In this document: positions 12,006 through 22,472 of the stretch, one piece after another | Numbering within the stretch: the stretch's first letter is position 1 | Layout: each line of letters begins with the position of its first letter | Notes under the pieces: model-generated | Databases searched by the model: none | Seen by the model: the letters and a program-made list of their open reading frames with translations, nothing else | What the model was told of the DNA's origin: nothing | Made by a program: the position numbers and the translations under genes | Source of the DNA: Candidatus Methylopumilus planktonicus | Lineage (GTDB): Bacteria > Pseudomonadota > Gammaproteobacteria > Burkholderiales > Methylophilaceae | Direction of reading: 5' to 3' | DNA length: 64,000 nt | Assembly: GCF_006364715.1 (NCBI RefSeq) | Contig: NZ_CP040984.1 | Location: 1,178,001 to 1,242,000, forward strand

Positions 12006-12567
12006 ATGCTTTTAAAAAATTATTTAATAGATCGTGGCCATGTTCGGTAAGGACTGATTCTGGATGAAACTGAACACCTTCGATCGGTAATGTTTTATGA
12101 CGGACACCCATAATTTCTTCATCATCGGTCCATGCCGTCACTTCTAAACAGCTAGGAAGTGTTGCGCGATCAATCACAAGGGAATGATAACGTGTCGCTG
12201 TAAACGGATTTTTTAGGTCTTTAAAAACGCCTTGATTTGTATGGTGAATTTGTGAAGTTTTACCATGCATTAATGTTTTGGCATGAATAATTTTTCCACC
12301 AAATGCTTGGCCAATTGTTTGATGACCTAAGCAAACCCCTAATATTGGAATCTCGCCTTTAAATGTATTCACCACTTCCAAGGAAATGCCTGCCTCATTC
12401 GGTGTGCAGGGCCCTGGGGACAATACAATATACTGAGGATTCTTTTTTTTAATCTCGTCAATCGTGATCTCATCATTACGATACACTTCAACCTCTTGTT
12501 TTAGCTCAGCCAAATACTGAACAAGGTTATAAGTAAATGAATCGTAATTATCAATCATGAGTAACAT
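11998..12567 (-). CDS. trpG: Anthranilate synthase component II (glutamine amidotransferase)
   Basis: This subunit supplies ammonia from glutamine to TrpE. The 189-residue class I amidotransferase has the nucleophile in [15 protein letters not shown] and the His-Glu pair in [13 protein letters not shown]. Such subunits can be shared with 4-amino-4-deoxychorismate synthase (PabA role), which is plausible in a small genome but not shown. It lies 3 bases after trpE. Confidence 0.96.
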   Translation of the reverse strand: MLLMIDNYDSFTYNLVQYLAELKQEVEVYRNDEITIDEIKKKNPQYIVLSPGPCTPNEAGISLEVVNTFKGEIPILGVCLGHQTIGQAFGGKIIHAKTLMHGKTSQIHHTNQGVFKDLKNPFTATRYHSLVIDRATLPSCLEVTAWTDDEEIMGVRHKTLPIEGVQFHPESVLTEHGHDLLNNFLKAYG

Positions 12568-12570
12568 AAT

Positions 12571-14043
12571 TTATTTTCCTGATTGCACAATTTCTGCAGC
12601 ACGTAATACGGCTTTCGCTTTGTTTTGTGTTTCAACCCATTCGTTATTGGCAATAGAATCCGCCACAATACCTGCACCCGCTTGTACATAAAGCGTTTTA
12701 TTTTTAATCACGCCTGTTCTAATAGCGATGGCTACATCCATATCGCCATCAAAACCTAAATAACCTACAGCGCCGGCATAAATACCTCGCTTACTAGGCT
12801 CTAGTTCATGAATAATTTCCATAGCACGCACCTTCGGTGCGCCACTGACTGTGCCTGCTGGAAAAGTTGCTTTTAAAACATCCATAGCATGCATGTTTGG
12901 TTTTAATATGCCTTCTACATTAGACACAATATGCATCACATGTGAATAACGTTCAATCGTCATATTGTCCGTCACTTTTACAGAGCCTGATTGTGAGACT
13001 CGTCCAATATCATTTCGACCTAAATCCATGAGTTGCACATGCTCTGCACATTCTTTAGGGTCAGCCAATAATTCTTCTTCTAACTTGAGATCTTCTTCTT
13101 CAGTTTTACCTCGAGGACGCGTGCCTGCAATGGGTCTGACTGTGACAGTTTCATCTTCGAGTCTCACTAAAATTTCAGGGGACGCACCCACCACATGATG
13201 ATCATCCATATGGTAATAAAACATATAAGGGGAAGGATTTAACATGCGAAGCGATTCGTAAAGCGCTAATGGGGGAGAATCAAATCTTTGCGACATCCTT
13301 TGAGATAAAACAACTTGCATAATGTCGCCTTCAAAAATATAAGACTTTGCTTTTTCAACGGCTTTTTTAAATGCATCTTCACCAAACTCTGAATGCGCCT
13401 CTGTGAGATTTGATGTTTGAAGTGACTGTGTCTTCATTGATTCATGTAGTTGATCATAAAGCTTATCTAATCTTGCAACACCTAGAGCATAAGCATCAGT
13501 CATAAATGGATCTGCATAGCTCACAATAAAAATCTTTTTTGCTACATTGTCGACCACAATCAGCTCATCAGATAGCATCAATAAAATATCAGGCACGCCC
13601 AGAGTATCTTTTGTTTTTTTATGTTTTAAACGAGATTCAATATATTGAATCGTCTCATATCCAAAATAACCAGCTAACCCACCTGCAAACCGAGGCAATT
13701 CTAAATCGTGAGGTACTTTAAATTGGCTTAAATAATTTTGAATAAAATCGAGTGGATTTTGTGTGTCTTCTTTTTTAATAACTTTATTTTGATCAATCAC
13801 TTCAATCACATCACCACGAATGACAATTCTTTTTTTAGAGGGTAGTCCAATAATCGAATAACGACCGAAACGCTCACCACCTTCAACGGACTCTAAAAGA
13901 TATGAAAAGGGAAGATTAGCTAGCTTCTGATAAATCGATAAAGGTGTTTCATGTCCCACATCAAAAGATTTGACTAAAGGAATAAAGTTAAAGCCTTCAG
14001 CCTTGTAGGTGTTAAATTTGTCTGATGTAATTAAAGTGGTCAT
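12571..14043 (-). CDS. trpE: Anthranilate synthase component I
   Basis: This subunit converts chorismate to anthranilate with ammonia from TrpG. The protein of about 490 residues carries the C-terminal chorismate-binding signature (IAGTRPRGKTEEED, ELLADPKE, MDLGRNDIGRV, FPAGTVSGAPKVRAMEII). The N-terminal LLESVEGGERFGRYSIIG includes the LLES element linked to tryptophan feedback inhibition. ATG 14043 is chosen; a TTG at 14058 would add five residues. The 38-base gap to rpe contains an inverted repeat. There is no gph gene between rpe and trpE, unlike many betaproteobacteria. Confidence 0.95.
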   Translation of the reverse strand: MTTLITSDKFNTYKAEGFNFIPLVKSFDVGHETPLSIYQKLANLPFSYLLESVEGGERFGRYSIIGLPSKKRIVIRGDVIEVIDQNKVIKKEDTQNPLDFIQNYLSQFKVPHDLELPRFAGGLAGYFGYETIQYIESRLKHKKTKDTLGVPDILLMLSDELIVVDNVAKKIFIVSYADPFMTDAYALGVARLDKLYDQLHESMKTQSLQTSNLTEAHSEFGEDAFKKAVEKAKSYIFEGDIMQVVLSQRMSQRFDSPPLALYESLRMLNPSPYMFYYHMDDHHVVGASPEILVRLEDETVTVRPIAGTRPRGKTEEEDLKLEEELLADPKECAEHVQLMDLGRNDIGRVSQSGSVKVTDNMTIERYSHVMHIVSNVEGILKPNMHAMDVLKATFPAGTVSGAPKVRAMEIIHELEPSKRGIYAGAVGYLGFDGDMDVAIAIRTGVIKNKTLYVQAGAGIVADSIANNEWVETQNKAKAVLRAAEIVQSGK

Positions 14044-14048
14044 GATAG

Positions 14049-14076
14049 AAACGCACAAACATTTGTGAGTGCGTTT
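14049..14076 (-). promoter_or_regulatory. Inverted repeat just upstream of trpE
   Basis: Arms AAACGCAC (14049-14056) and GTGCGTTT (14069-14076) enclose a 12-base loop in the rpe-trpE gap. The stem ends five bases before the trpE ATG. It could act as a weak attenuator, a processing site or a translation-blocking hairpin. No leader peptide with Trp codons is evident. Confidence 0.4.
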
Positions 14077-14081
14077 TTAAA

Positions 14082-14780
14082 TTAAACAGCTGCAAGTGAT
14101 GCGCGTAATGATTTCACCACGGTATCATAACGATTAGGGTCGGTATCTTTACCTGCACCAAAAATAGCGGAGCCTGCAACAAAGGTATCTGCACCCGCTT
14201 TTGCAATTTCTGCAATATTATTAGTGTTCACTCCTCCATCAACTTCTAGCCAAATTTGACGGCCGGTTTTTTCATAATAAGCATCAATTTTTTGACGAGC
14301 AATTCTAAGTTTATTAAGTGTTTCAGGAATGAATTTTTGGCCACCAAACCCTGGATTCACTGACATTAAAAGTATCATATCGATTTTATCCATGACGTGA
14401 TCAAGATAATCAAGTGGGGTCGCAGGATTAAACACCAAGCCTGATTTACAGCCTGAGTCACGCACCAATGAAAGACTCCGATCAATATGGTCTGAACCTT
14501 CAGGATGGAAAGTAATGATATTGGCACCTGCTTTTGCAAAGTCAGGAATAATCCGGTCCACTGGCTTTACCATCAAATGCACATCAATAATGGCATCTGT
14601 GACTGGACGAATTGCTTCGCAGACTAAAGGGCCAATCGTTAAATTAGGGACGTAATGATTATCCATCACATCAAAGTGAACGATATCGGTTCCTGACTTA
14701 ATGACGTCGGCAATTTCTTGACCAAGTTTTGCGAAATTCGCTGAAAGAATACTGGGGGCAATTCTAAATGTTTTATCCAT
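14082..14780 (-). CDS. rpe: Ribulose-phosphate 3-epimerase
   Basis: This TIM-barrel enzyme interconverts ribulose-5-phosphate and xylulose-5-phosphate. The 232 residues show [44 protein letters not shown] and LEVDGGVN with the metal-binding His and Asp residues in place. In a ribulose-monophosphate methylotroph it would help regenerate ribulose-5-phosphate; that role is inferred from the suspected lifestyle. It heads the rpe-trpEGDC-hemB run and is divergent from hemA. Confidence 0.96.
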   Translation of the reverse strand: MDKTFRIAPSILSANFAKLGQEIADVIKSGTDIVHFDVMDNHYVPNLTIGPLVCEAIRPVTDAIIDVHLMVKPVDRIIPDFAKAGANIITFHPEGSDHIDRSLSLVRDSGCKSGLVFNPATPLDYLDHVMDKIDMILLMSVNPGFGGQKFIPETLNKLRIARQKIDAYYEKTGRQIWLEVDGGVNTNNIAEIAKAGADTFVAGSAIFGAGKDTDPNRYDTVVKSLRASLAAV

Positions 14781-14804
14781 ATTTCTAGTGATCCCAAATG
14801 AAAG

Positions 14805-14834
14805 TTGAGTGAGATATTGTAAAATAGCTATTTT
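14805..14834 (+). promoter_or_regulatory. Candidate promoter for hemA, overlapping the rpe promoter
   Basis: TTGAGT (14805-14810) and TATTTT (14829-14834) are 18 bases apart, about 48 bases before hemA. The spacer and -10 fall on the perfect 16-base palindrome TAAAATAGCTATTTTA, so the two divergent promoters occupy the same DNA and may exclude each other or share a regulator. Confidence 0.4.
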
Positions 14835-14843
14835 AACTCTTAA
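14816..14843 (-). promoter_or_regulatory. Candidate promoter for rpe and the trp run
   Basis: On the minus strand TTAAGA (14843-14838) and TACAAT (14821-14816, five of six) are spaced by 16 bases. The -10 lies about 35 bases before the rpe start. It shares the TAAAATAGCTATTTTA palindrome (14820-14835) with the opposing hemA promoter. Confidence 0.45.
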
Positions 14844-14872
14844 ATGACGCGAAGCTAAAGCGTCGGATTAAG
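14839..14872 (+). promoter_or_regulatory. Leader hairpin of hemA
   Basis: Nested inverted repeats CTTAA/TTAAG and GACGC/GCGTC (14846-14850 with 14860-14864) would fold the mRNA directly upstream of the hemA start. No Shine-Dalgarno is visible after it. The function is unknown. Confidence 0.35.
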
Positions 14873-14881
14873 AATATTCAC

Positions 14882-16126
14882 ATGCAGCTTTATACCGTAG
14901 GCATTAACCACACCACTGCCCCCATCGCGATCCGCGAAAAAGTCGCTTTTGATCCTGATCGTTTAAGTCAAGCCTTACTTGACCTCATGGAGCATAAAGT
15001 GAGCGAAGCGGCGATTTTATCAACCTGTAACCGCAGTGAAGTCTACGCCAAAGCGCGGGACCCGAAAATCATCATCGATTGGCTTTGTAAATATCACGGT
15101 ATCAAATTAAAAACCATTGAATCCCATCTTTATGTCTATGAAAACCAAGAAGCTATTCAACATGCATTTCGTGTAGCTTCAGGTTTAGATAGCATGGTGT
15201 TAGGTGAACCACAAATTTTAGGCCAAATGAAACAGGCCATTAAAACTGCTGAAAATACTGGAACGTTAGGCGCTCTCCTCAATAAGCTTTTTCAAAAGAC
15301 ATTCTCTGTGGCCAAAGAAGTCCGAACCAAAACAGATATAGGTATGAGCTCAATTTCGATGGCAGCAGCTTCAATTAAGCTGGCCGAAAGTATTTTTGGA
15401 GATTTAAAAACTTCGAAAGTACTTCTGATTGGTGCAGGTGAAATGATTGAACTTTGCGCTGAACATATTAAAAATAGACGTCCTAAATCCATGACGGTCG
15501 CTAATCGGTCTCTCGATCGGGGCTTGGCTTTAGCTAAAAAAATTAAGGGGGATGCCTGTCTTATTTCAGAACTCTCTGATCGTCTTCATGAGTTCGATAT
15601 TGTTTTAAGCTCTACTGCAAGCCAATTACCTATTGTAGGCTTAGGCATGGTGGAGCGTGCACTCAAAACAAGACGAAATCGCCCTATGTTTATGGTTGAT
15701 CTTGCGGTGCCCCGAGATATTGAACCTGAGGTAGGGGAACTCAGTGATGTGTATCTTTATACCGTCGATGATTTATCTCACCTCATTGAAGAGGGCTTAA
15801 CCAACCGCCAGTCTGCAGCTATTGAAGCCCAAAAAATCATTGATCATCACGTAAAAGACTTCGCGCAGTGGTTGAAAACGCGTACTATCGTGCCTACAAT
15901 TAAAGCGCTTCGCAACCATGCTGAGAGCTATCGCGTCACTGAACTTAAAAAAGCACAAAAACTTCTAAATCAAGGCATGAAGCCAGAAGAAGTTTTGGAA
16001 GTGTTAAGTAAGGCTTTAGCTAATAAGTTTGTCCATCATCCAAGCCAAGCACTCAATGAAGCTAAAGATGAAGAACATGAACTGCTCACCAAAACATTAA
16101 AGAAAATTTACCCACTTAAAGATTAA
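14882..16126 (+). CDS. hemA: Glutamyl-tRNA reductase
   Basis: This enzyme reduces glutamyl-tRNA with NADPH to glutamate-1-semialdehyde, the entry step of C5 tetrapyrrole synthesis. The 414 residues show the N-terminal [14 protein letters not shown], nucleophile C49 in STCNRSEVY, the [15 protein letters not shown] core, and the NADPH-site [14 protein letters not shown]. Length fits the family. prfA begins 6 bases later, and hemA-prfA-prmC is a classic conserved order. Confidence 0.97.
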   Translation: MQLYTVGINHTTAPIAIREKVAFDPDRLSQALLDLMEHKVSEAAILSTCNRSEVYAKARDPKIIIDWLCKYHGIKLKTIESHLYVYENQEAIQHAFRVASGLDSMVLGEPQILGQMKQAIKTAENTGTLGALLNKLFQKTFSVAKEVRTKTDIGMSSISMAAASIKLAESIFGDLKTSKVLLIGAGEMIELCAEHIKNRRPKSMTVANRSLDRGLALAKKIKGDACLISELSDRLHEFDIVLSSTASQLPIVGLGMVERALKTRRNRPMFMVDLAVPRDIEPEVGELSDVYLYTVDDLSHLIEEGLTNRQSAAIEAQKIIDHHVKDFAQWLKTRTIVPTIKALRNHAESYRVTELKKAQKLLNQGMKPEEVLEVLSKALANKFVHHPSQALNEAKDEEHELLTKTLKKIYPLKD

Positions 16127-16131
16127 ATGCC

Positions 16132-17211
16132 ATGAAGCCTTCCATGCAAAAAAAATTAGCAGGATTAAGTGATCGCATTCAGGAGCTTAATACCTTACTG
16201 AGCACTGAAACGATTACCAATGACATGGACCAGTATCGCAAAATTACTAAAGAACATTCAGATATCACGCCTATTGTGGATGAATATCACGCCTACAAAA
16301 AAAATGAAGCCAATTTAAACGAAGCGCAAAGTATGCTTTCTGACCCTGAGATGAAAGAATTTGCGCAAGAAGAAATTGAGCAATGCAAATTAAAACTTGT
16401 CACGATTGAAGATAATTTACAAAAATTATTACTACCAAAAGATCCAAGTGATGAAAAAAATATTTTTCTAGAAATTCGTGCTGGCACCGGTGGTGATGAA
16501 TCAGCTTTATTCGCAGGCGATTTATTTAGGATGTATTCTAGATATACGGAACGCCAAGGCTGGAAGATGGAAATTGTGTCATCAAGCGAATCTGAAGTCG
16601 GTGGCTACAAAGAAATCATTATGAAAATAATTGGGCATGGGGCTTACTCCAAGTTGAAATTTGAGTCAGGTGGCCATCGTGTGCAGCGAGTACCTGATAC
16701 AGAAACACAAGGCCGTATCCACACCTCGGCTTGCACGGTTGCAGTATTACCTGAAGCCGATGAAATTAGTGATGTCATTATTAACCCAGCCGAAATTAGA
16801 CTTGATACCTACCGCGCATCAGGTGCAGGTGGTCAGCATATTAATAAAACCGATTCGGCTGTCCGCATTACACACCTACCGACAGGCATTGTGGTGGAAT
16901 GCCAAGACGATAGATCACAGCATCGCAATAAAGCGCAAGCCATGAGCGTCCTAGCAGCGCGTATTCGTGATGCACAAATTCGCGAACAACAATCTAAATT
17001 AGCATCAGATCGTAGATCTCTCATCGGAAGTGGTGATAGAAGCGAACGTATTCGCACCTACAATTACCCTCAGGGTCGCATTACCGATCATCGAATTAAT
17101 TTAACGCTTTATAAAATAGAAGCCATTACAGATGGTGATATGGAAGAACTCATTAATGCATTATCGAATGAGCATCAAGCTGATCTTCTTGCAGGCTTTG
17201 CAGAGGATTAA
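16132..17211 (+). CDS. prfA: Peptide chain release factor 1
   Basis: RF1 reads UAA and UAG stop codons and triggers peptide release. The 359 residues contain the stop-codon-reading P-x-T motif as PDT in [14 protein letters not shown], and the catalytic GGQ at 233-235 ([15 protein letters not shown]). The glutamine is the methylation target of PrmC, encoded next. Normal length; no programmed frameshift as in RF2. Confidence 0.97.
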   Translation: MKPSMQKKLAGLSDRIQELNTLLSTETITNDMDQYRKITKEHSDITPIVDEYHAYKKNEANLNEAQSMLSDPEMKEFAQEEIEQCKLKLVTIEDNLQKLLLPKDPSDEKNIFLEIRAGTGGDESALFAGDLFRMYSRYTERQGWKMEIVSSSESEVGGYKEIIMKIIGHGAYSKLKFESGGHRVQRVPDTETQGRIHTSACTVAVLPEADEISDVIINPAEIRLDTYRASGAGGQHINKTDSAVRITHLPTGIVVECQDDRSQHRNKAQAMSVLAARIRDAQIREQQSKLASDRRSLIGSGDRSERIRTYNYPQGRITDHRINLTLYKIEAITDGDMEELINALSNEHQADLLAGFAED

Positions 17212-17214
17212 AAT

Positions 17215-18069
17215 GTGGCGACAATTCGTGACACATTAAAAAATATTCAAAATAAACTTTATCTAAGCATAAGCTATTCGTCAGATGAGGCAAAACTTGA
17301 AGCCCGTTTTATTCTAGAGCACGTCTTAAAGATTAATCAAAAAGAAATCATCCAAAAAAGCGATGAAAATATCCATACAGATAACCAAACTCAGATTGAA
17401 TACATCACAGAAAAAAGAATGGGTGGCACGCCTCTTCCCTATCTTCTGGGTGAATGGGCTTTTTATGGAAGAATCTTTAAAGTAAATCCTCATGTACTTA
17501 TTCCAAGAGCCGACACAGAAACTCTCATTGAAAGAGCGCTCTCAAAAATAAACCCGCGGGATCATTACGACATCCTAGATCTTGGATGCGGTACAGGGAT
17601 TATCGGCGTCACCATAGCTCTTGAAAGACCGCTTTCAAAAGTGACACTCATTGATCAATCTGCAGATGCCATACAAAATACAAAAGAAAATCAATCGCTT
17701 CATCATGTCACTAACACCACGATTCAAAAAAGTGATTGGTTTAGTGCATTAGATCAAAAAAGATTTGATGTGATCTTAAGTAACCCTCCTTATTTGGAAG
17801 AAAATGATCCTCACTTATTACAAGGCTTAGAGGATGAGCCCCTTGATGCTTTAGTCTCAGGACCTTTTGGAACAGAAGCCATACATCATATTATTGAAAA
17901 TGCTAAAAATTATATCAAACCTTCAGGTTGGCTTTTCATTGAGCATGGTTACAATCAAGCAAAAATATTAAAAGATTTATTCGAAAAAAATGGCTATCGG
18001 CATATTGAAAATGCCAAAGATATTCATGGTGTTCATCGTGTTACTTTCGCGCAATATTCAATAGTATAA
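17215..18069 (+). CDS. prmC: Release factor glutamine methyltransferase
   Basis: This enzyme N5-methylates the GGQ glutamine of release factors using SAM. The 284 residues show the SAM motif [11 protein letters not shown] and the diagnostic NPPY ([12 protein letters not shown]). The start is GTG at 17215, four bases after the prfA stop. An ATG two bases earlier is out of frame. Confidence 0.95.
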   Translation: MATIRDTLKNIQNKLYLSISYSSDEAKLEARFILEHVLKINQKEIIQKSDENIHTDNQTQIEYITEKRMGGTPLPYLLGEWAFYGRIFKVNPHVLIPRADTETLIERALSKINPRDHYDILDLGCGTGIIGVTIALERPLSKVTLIDQSADAIQNTKENQSLHHVTNTTIQKSDWFSALDQKRFDVILSNPPYLEENDPHLLQGLEDEPLDALVSGPFGTEAIHHIIENAKNYIKPSGWLFIEHGYNQAKILKDLFEKNGYRHIENAKDIHGVHRVTFAQYSIV

Positions 18070-18077
18070 TCATCAAC

Positions 18078-19211
18078 ATGAGCGAAAAAAATTCAGTGGG
18101 TCTTGTTAAAGCAAAGCTAGTAAAAATTACAAAACCCCTTAAATTAACGAGCGGTAAAAAATTACCGAGCTATGAGCTCGCCTATGAAACCTACGGCAAA
18201 TTAAATGCTAAAAAAAATAATGCAGTACTTGTATGTCATGCATTATCAGGAAATCATCATGTAGCAGGACGTTATAAAAAAGATGATAAATACCCTGGTT
18301 GGTGGGATAACCTCATTGGTCCTGGCAGGCCACTTGATACCGACCGCTTCTTTGTCATCGGAGTAAATAATTTAGGTGGCTGCCACGGCACGAGTGGATC
18401 TATGAGTATTAATCCAAAAACAAAAAAACTATGGGGTTCTGATTTTCCGATTGTGACTGTGGAAGACTGGGTGAACACACAAGCAGCTCTCATAGATCAA
18501 TTAGGGATCGAAAGTTTAGCAGCTGTCATTGGTGGAAGTATAGGCGGCATGCAAGCTATGCAATGGGCACTTTCGTACCCTAAGCGTGTTCGTCACGCCA
18601 TTGTGATTGCCGCAGCTCCAAATCTCACGGCACAAAATGTCGCTTTTAATGAAGTCGCGAGACAAGCGATTATCACTGACCCTGATTTTTATGATGGAGA
18701 TTATTATCGTTTTAAAAAGAAACCTAAACGTGGACTCCGTGTTGCAAGAATGTTAGGTCATATTACTTATCTATCAGATGACGCCATGGATTTGAAATTT
18801 GGTCGTAAACTTAAAAATAAAAATATTGAATACTCTTTTGATGTCAATTTTGAAATGGAATCTTATTTACATCATCAAGGTGATAAATTTGCTGAAGAAT
18901 TTGATGCAAATACTTATTTGAGAATGACGCGTGCATTAGATTACTTTGATCCTGCAATAGAGTATCAAGGTAATTTATCTAAAGCTTTCAAAAAAGTGGA
19001 GGCTGACTTTTTAGTGGTTTCATTTACGAGCGATTGGCGATTTTCTCCTCAGCGCTCAAAAGAAATTGTCAAAGCGCTTTTAGATAATGAATTGACTGTG
19101 AGCTATGCTGAAGTTACAGCACAGCATGGACATGATGCTTTTCTGATGTCTGACCCCCATTATCACGGCATACTCACGACTTATTTTAAAAAGATCGCAG
19201 ATCAATTATGA
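18078..19211 (+). CDS. metX: Homoserine O-acyltransferase (MetX type)
   Basis: This alpha/beta hydrolase activates homoserine by acylation for methionine synthesis. The 377 residues have the [14 protein letters not shown] nucleophile elbow, a late Asp, and the catalytic His in HGHDAFL. In proteobacteria with a metX-metW pair the acyl donor may be succinyl-CoA rather than acetyl-CoA, and the sequence alone does not settle this. It overlaps metW by ATGA. metH later in the window supplies the last step of the pathway. Confidence 0.93.
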   Translation: MSEKNSVGLVKAKLVKITKPLKLTSGKKLPSYELAYETYGKLNAKKNNAVLVCHALSGNHHVAGRYKKDDKYPGWWDNLIGPGRPLDTDRFFVIGVNNLGGCHGTSGSMSINPKTKKLWGSDFPIVTVEDWVNTQAALIDQLGIESLAAVIGGSIGGMQAMQWALSYPKRVRHAIVIAAAPNLTAQNVAFNEVARQAIITDPDFYDGDYYRFKKKPKRGLRVARMLGHITYLSDDAMDLKFGRKLKNKNIEYSFDVNFEMESYLHHQGDKFAEEFDANTYLRMTRALDYFDPAIEYQGNLSKAFKKVEADFLVVSFTSDWRFSPQRSKEIVKALLDNELTVSYAEVTAQHGHDAFLMSDPHYHGILTTYFKKIADQL

Positions 19212-19798
19212 GCGCACAATTTAGACAAGATTTTGCCGTCATTGCCAATTGGATTCCCTTCGGTGCCAAAGTCCTCGACTTAGGCTGTGCAGATGGGTCC
19301 CTTTTAAAGTTTTTAGAAGGCTCTTTAGAAGTAAAAGGATATGGTATTGAAAAAGATGATGCACATTGGCTTAACACTTTAAAATACGGTCTCAATGTCA
19401 TTCAAATGGATCTGGAATCAGGCTTATCAGGTTTTGAATCTCAATCATTTGATGTCGTTGTTTTATCTCAAACGTTACAAGCCATCCATAACATCGAAAA
19501 AATTGTATATGAAATGCTACGTGTTGGAAAAGAAGTGATCGTGACGTTTCCTAATTTTGGTTATTGGCGACATCGTATACAACTCATTCAAGGTCAAATG
19601 CCTGTCTCTAAAGCCTTGCCTTATGAATGGTACAACACGCCCAATATCCACTTATGCACGATCAAAGATTTTGATGAGTTTTGTATTAAAAATAAAGTTG
19701 GTATTAAAGAGCGCCTCGTTCTGACTCATGGCAAACCGGTTCATTTCATGCCCAATCTCATGGGTGAGTTAGCGATGTATCGTCTCGTTTCAAAATAA
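19208..19798 (+). CDS. metW: Methionine biosynthesis protein MetW
   Basis: This 196-residue Rossmann-fold protein of SAM-methyltransferase type shows [15 protein letters not shown] and [17 protein letters not shown]. It is always found paired with MetX in this group and is thought to be needed for, or to stimulate, the homoserine acyltransferase. True methyl transfer has not been established from sequence. Its start overlaps the metX stop by four bases. Confidence 0.93.
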   Translation: MSAQFRQDFAVIANWIPFGAKVLDLGCADGSLLKFLEGSLEVKGYGIEKDDAHWLNTLKYGLNVIQMDLESGLSGFESQSFDVVVLSQTLQAIHNIEKIVYEMLRVGKEVIVTFPNFGYWRHRIQLIQGQMPVSKALPYEWYNTPNIHLCTIKDFDEFCIKNKVGIKERLVLTHGKPVHFMPNLMGELAMYRLVSK

Positions 19799-19804
19799 TT
19801 GCTG

Positions 19805-21034
19805 ATGCAACTTAGGAATCGATTCTGGCAAGACATCCTTTCCAAAAAAATGTTGGTATGTATTTTTACTGGCTTTACTTCAGGGCTCCCTCTTTTTATT
19901 CTGATCAGCTTATTGCCTGCATGGTTGAGATCTAATCAATTAGATCTCAAAGCGATTGGTCTTTTTGCATTAATCCAACTGCCCTATACATGGAAATTTT
20001 TATGGGCGCCTTTCTTTGATCGCTTTAGTTGGCCAATGGGTCGCCGTCGTGGCTGGTTATTATTTTTTCAAGCGCTTCTTTTAATCAGTATTCCACTGTT
20101 AGGTTTTTATAACCCTCAGACTGATCTCACGATGATTGTAGTGATTGCCACGCTCATTGCATTTTTAAGCGCAAGTCAGGATATTGTCATTGATGCTTAT
20201 CGTCGAGAATTGTTATTAGATAAAGAATTGGGTTTAGGTAATGCAGTTCATGTAAATGCTTATAAGATTGCGAGTCTTATTCCTGGCTCTTTATCCCTCA
20301 TCTTAGCCGACCATTTTGATTGGCAAACTGTATTTATAGTCACAAGCCTTTTTATGCTGCCGGGTCTTGTTTTAACTTTTGTAATAAAAGAGCCTAAAGT
20401 GCCGCAAATGAAAAAGCGTGATTTAGCATCATCAATGCTGCTTCCTTTCCAAGAATTCATGCATCGACATGGTTTAAAAAGTGCTTTAACCATTCTTCTT
20501 TTTATCTTTTTTTACAAACTAGGTGACAGCATGGCGACTGCATTAGCTACGCCTTTTTATTTGGATCTGGGATTTAGTAAAACTGAAATTGGTTTAATTG
20601 CAAAAAATGCTGGCCTTTGGCCAAGTGTCATAGGTGGACTCGTGGGGGGTGTTTGGATGATGAAATTAGGTATCAACCGCGCCTTATGGATCTTTGGTTT
20701 TCTGCAGATGATCAGTATTTTAGGTTTCGCTTGGTTAGCTCATATCGGCTATAGCCCCGAATGGCTAGCCATTGTCGTAGGATTTGAGGCTTTCGGGGTA
20801 GGTTTAGGTACCACAGCTTTTGTGGCTTTTATTGCAAAAACGACTCATCCACTTTATACCGCCACACAATTCGCCCTTTTCACAAGCTTAGCAGCCGTGC
20901 CTCGAACACTTGTAAATGCTTCTACCGGCTACCTTCAAAGTCTTTTTGGCTGGGAGAATTTCTTTATTCTTTGTTTTCTTCTGGCTATTCCTGGCATGGC
21001 ATTGCTTTATAAAATCGCACCGATTAAAAATTAA
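19805..21034 (+). CDS. ampG: AmpG-like MFS transporter (muropeptide permease)
   Basis: This 409-residue polytopic inner-membrane protein has about 12 hydrophobic segments. The AmpG-type signature WKFLWAPFFDRF is followed by GRRRGWLL after the second or third helix. AmpG imports GlcNAc-anhydroMurNAc-peptides from the periplasm for murein recycling; mpl and mltA in this window fit that pathway. ATG 19805 is chosen, with an in-frame TTG at 19799 directly after the metW stop as alternative. Its stop shares TTAA with convergent xth. Confidence 0.8.
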   Translation: MQLRNRFWQDILSKKMLVCIFTGFTSGLPLFILISLLPAWLRSNQLDLKAIGLFALIQLPYTWKFLWAPFFDRFSWPMGRRRGWLLFFQALLLISIPLLGFYNPQTDLTMIVVIATLIAFLSASQDIVIDAYRRELLLDKELGLGNAVHVNAYKIASLIPGSLSLILADHFDWQTVFIVTSLFMLPGLVLTFVIKEPKVPQMKKRDLASSMLLPFQEFMHRHGLKSALTILLFIFFYKLGDSMATALATPFYLDLGFSKTEIGLIAKNAGLWPSVIGGLVGGVWMMKLGINRALWIFGFLQMISILGFAWLAHIGYSPEWLAIVVGFEAFGVGLGTTAFVAFIAKTTHPLYTATQFALFTSLAAVPRTLVNASTGYLQSLFGWENFFILCFLLAIPGMALLYKIAPIKN

Positions 21035-21804
21035 ATCGTATAGTCAATGATCAATGGCGCGTGATCGCTAAATTTTTCTGACTTATAAATGGAAGCTTTA
21101 GCAATCTTATCTTTTATAGAAGGATGAGCAATTTGATAATCAAGACGCCATCCCACATTTTTAGCATACGCTTCCCCTCGATTGCTCCACCAAGTATAAG
21201 AAGCGTCAGTCGCATCAGGGTAAATTTTGCGATAAGTATCTATCCAACCGGCACCTTCAAATAAATCAGTCATCCATTGACGCTCTTCAGGTAAAAAACC
21301 TGAATTTTTTTTATTGCCTTTGTAATTTTTTAAATCAATTTCTTTATGTGCAATATTGATATCTCCACAAAGAATCATCGGCAAATTTTCTTCCATACGT
21401 TTTTTTAAATAAGGGAGTAAATAATCTAACACTTCAAATTTAAATGTTTGTCGTTCTTCACCGCTTGAACCTGAGGGTAAGTAGATTGAAATGACGCTTA
21501 AATTATCATACATAAGTTCGAGATAACGACCCTCGCTATCAAAAAGCGGGAGCCCTATCTCGCGAATAATTTTATTAGGTTTTCTTTTGGCATAAATACC
21601 TACCCCGCTATAGCCTTTTTTCTCTGCAAAACTAAAATAGCTCATATAATCACGATAGTTTTTCATGTCATGACTTAAATCACTCTCATGCGCTTTCACT
21701 TCTTGCACGCAAATGAAATCTGCTCCTTGAGAATCAAGCCAGGCGAAAGCACCTTTATTTGAGGCGGATCGAATTCCATTCATGTTTAGCGTTATAATTC
21801 TCAT
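21031..21804 (-). CDS. xth: Exodeoxyribonuclease III / AP endonuclease
   Basis: This EEP-family enzyme cuts at abasic sites and degrades 3' ends in base-excision repair. The 257 residues include LNMNGIRSA, VQEVKAHESD (metal-binding Glu), GDINIAHKEIDL (Asp/Asn pair) and the C-terminal SDHAPL. Length is normal. It is divergent from pyrE with only 23 bases between start codons, so each promoter must reach into the opposing gene. Confidence 0.94.
   Translation of the reverse strand: MRIITLNMNGIRSASNKGAFAWLDSQGADFICVQEVKAHESDLSHDMKNYRDYMSYFSFAEKKGYSGVGIYAKRKPNKIIREIGLPLFDSEGRYLELMYDNLSVISIYLPSGSSGEERQTFKFEVLDYLLPYLKKRMEENLPMILCGDINIAHKEIDLKNYKGNKKNSGFLPEERQWMTDLFEGAGWIDTYRKIYPDATDASYTWWSNRGEAYAKNVGWRLDYQIAHPSIKDKIAKASIYKSEKFSDHAPLIIDYTI
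21793..21798 (+). promoter_or_regulatory. Candidate -10 element of pyrE inside the start of xth
   Basis: A perfect TATAAT on the plus strand lies within the first codons of the divergent xth, 30 bases before the pyrE ATG. No good -35 is found at 16-18 bases. Confidence 0.4.
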
Positions 21805-21827
21805 AATTCATCTCTACCGATTTATCT

Positions 21828-22472
21828 ATGGATCATTCAAGTCAAGAGTTTATCGAATTTGCCCTAAAAAAACAGGTTTTACAGTTTGGTCAGTTTAAAA
21901 CTAAGGCCGGTCGTCTAAGCCCTTATTTTTTTAATACAGGTCTCTTTAATGATGGTGAAAGCTTAATGAAGCTCGGTATGTTTTATGCTAAATCTATTGA
22001 GGCCTCAAAAATTCCGTTTGATATGCTTTATGGTCCAGCTTATAAAGGTATTCCGTTAGTTACGTCCATTGTCATTGCATTTGCCAGCCTTGGCCGCAAC
22101 GTGCCTTTTGCATTCAACCGTAAAGAAAAAAAAGATCATGGTGAAGGGGGCGTTATTATTGGCACTCCTTTAAAAGGGCGTGTTCTGATTGTCGATGATG
22201 TAATCTCTGCAGGCACTTCTGTAAATGAGTCTGTAAATATTATTCTAGAAGAGGGCGCTAAATCTTCGGGCGTTGCGATTTCGATTGATCGAGAAGAAAA
22301 AGGTACAGGATTATTATCAGCGGTCGAAGAAATAAAAGAGACACATCATTTACCAATCTGCCATCTCACTTCTTTACAAGAAATTATGCGTTATATCGAG
22401 CATCACGAAACTTACGCATCTCATATGGGCGCCATGCGCGATTATCAAAAAGTATATGGTATTAAAGCTTAG
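21828..22472 (+). CDS. pyrE: Orotate phosphoribosyltransferase
   Basis: This enzyme joins PRPP and orotate to OMP in pyrimidine synthesis. The 214 residues contain [23 protein letters not shown] (catalytic loop) and the PRPP-binding [14 protein letters not shown]. Length matches the E. coli enzyme. It ends at a TTAG shared with the convergent gatB stop. Confidence 0.97.
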   Translation: MDHSSQEFIEFALKKQVLQFGQFKTKAGRLSPYFFNTGLFNDGESLMKLGMFYAKSIEASKIPFDMLYGPAYKGIPLVTSIVIAFASLGRNVPFAFNRKEKKDHGEGGVIIGTPLKGRVLIVDDVISAGTSVNESVNIILEEGAKSSGVAISIDREEKGTGLLSAVEEIKETHHLPICHLTSLQEIMRYIEHHETYASHMGAMRDYQKVYGIKA

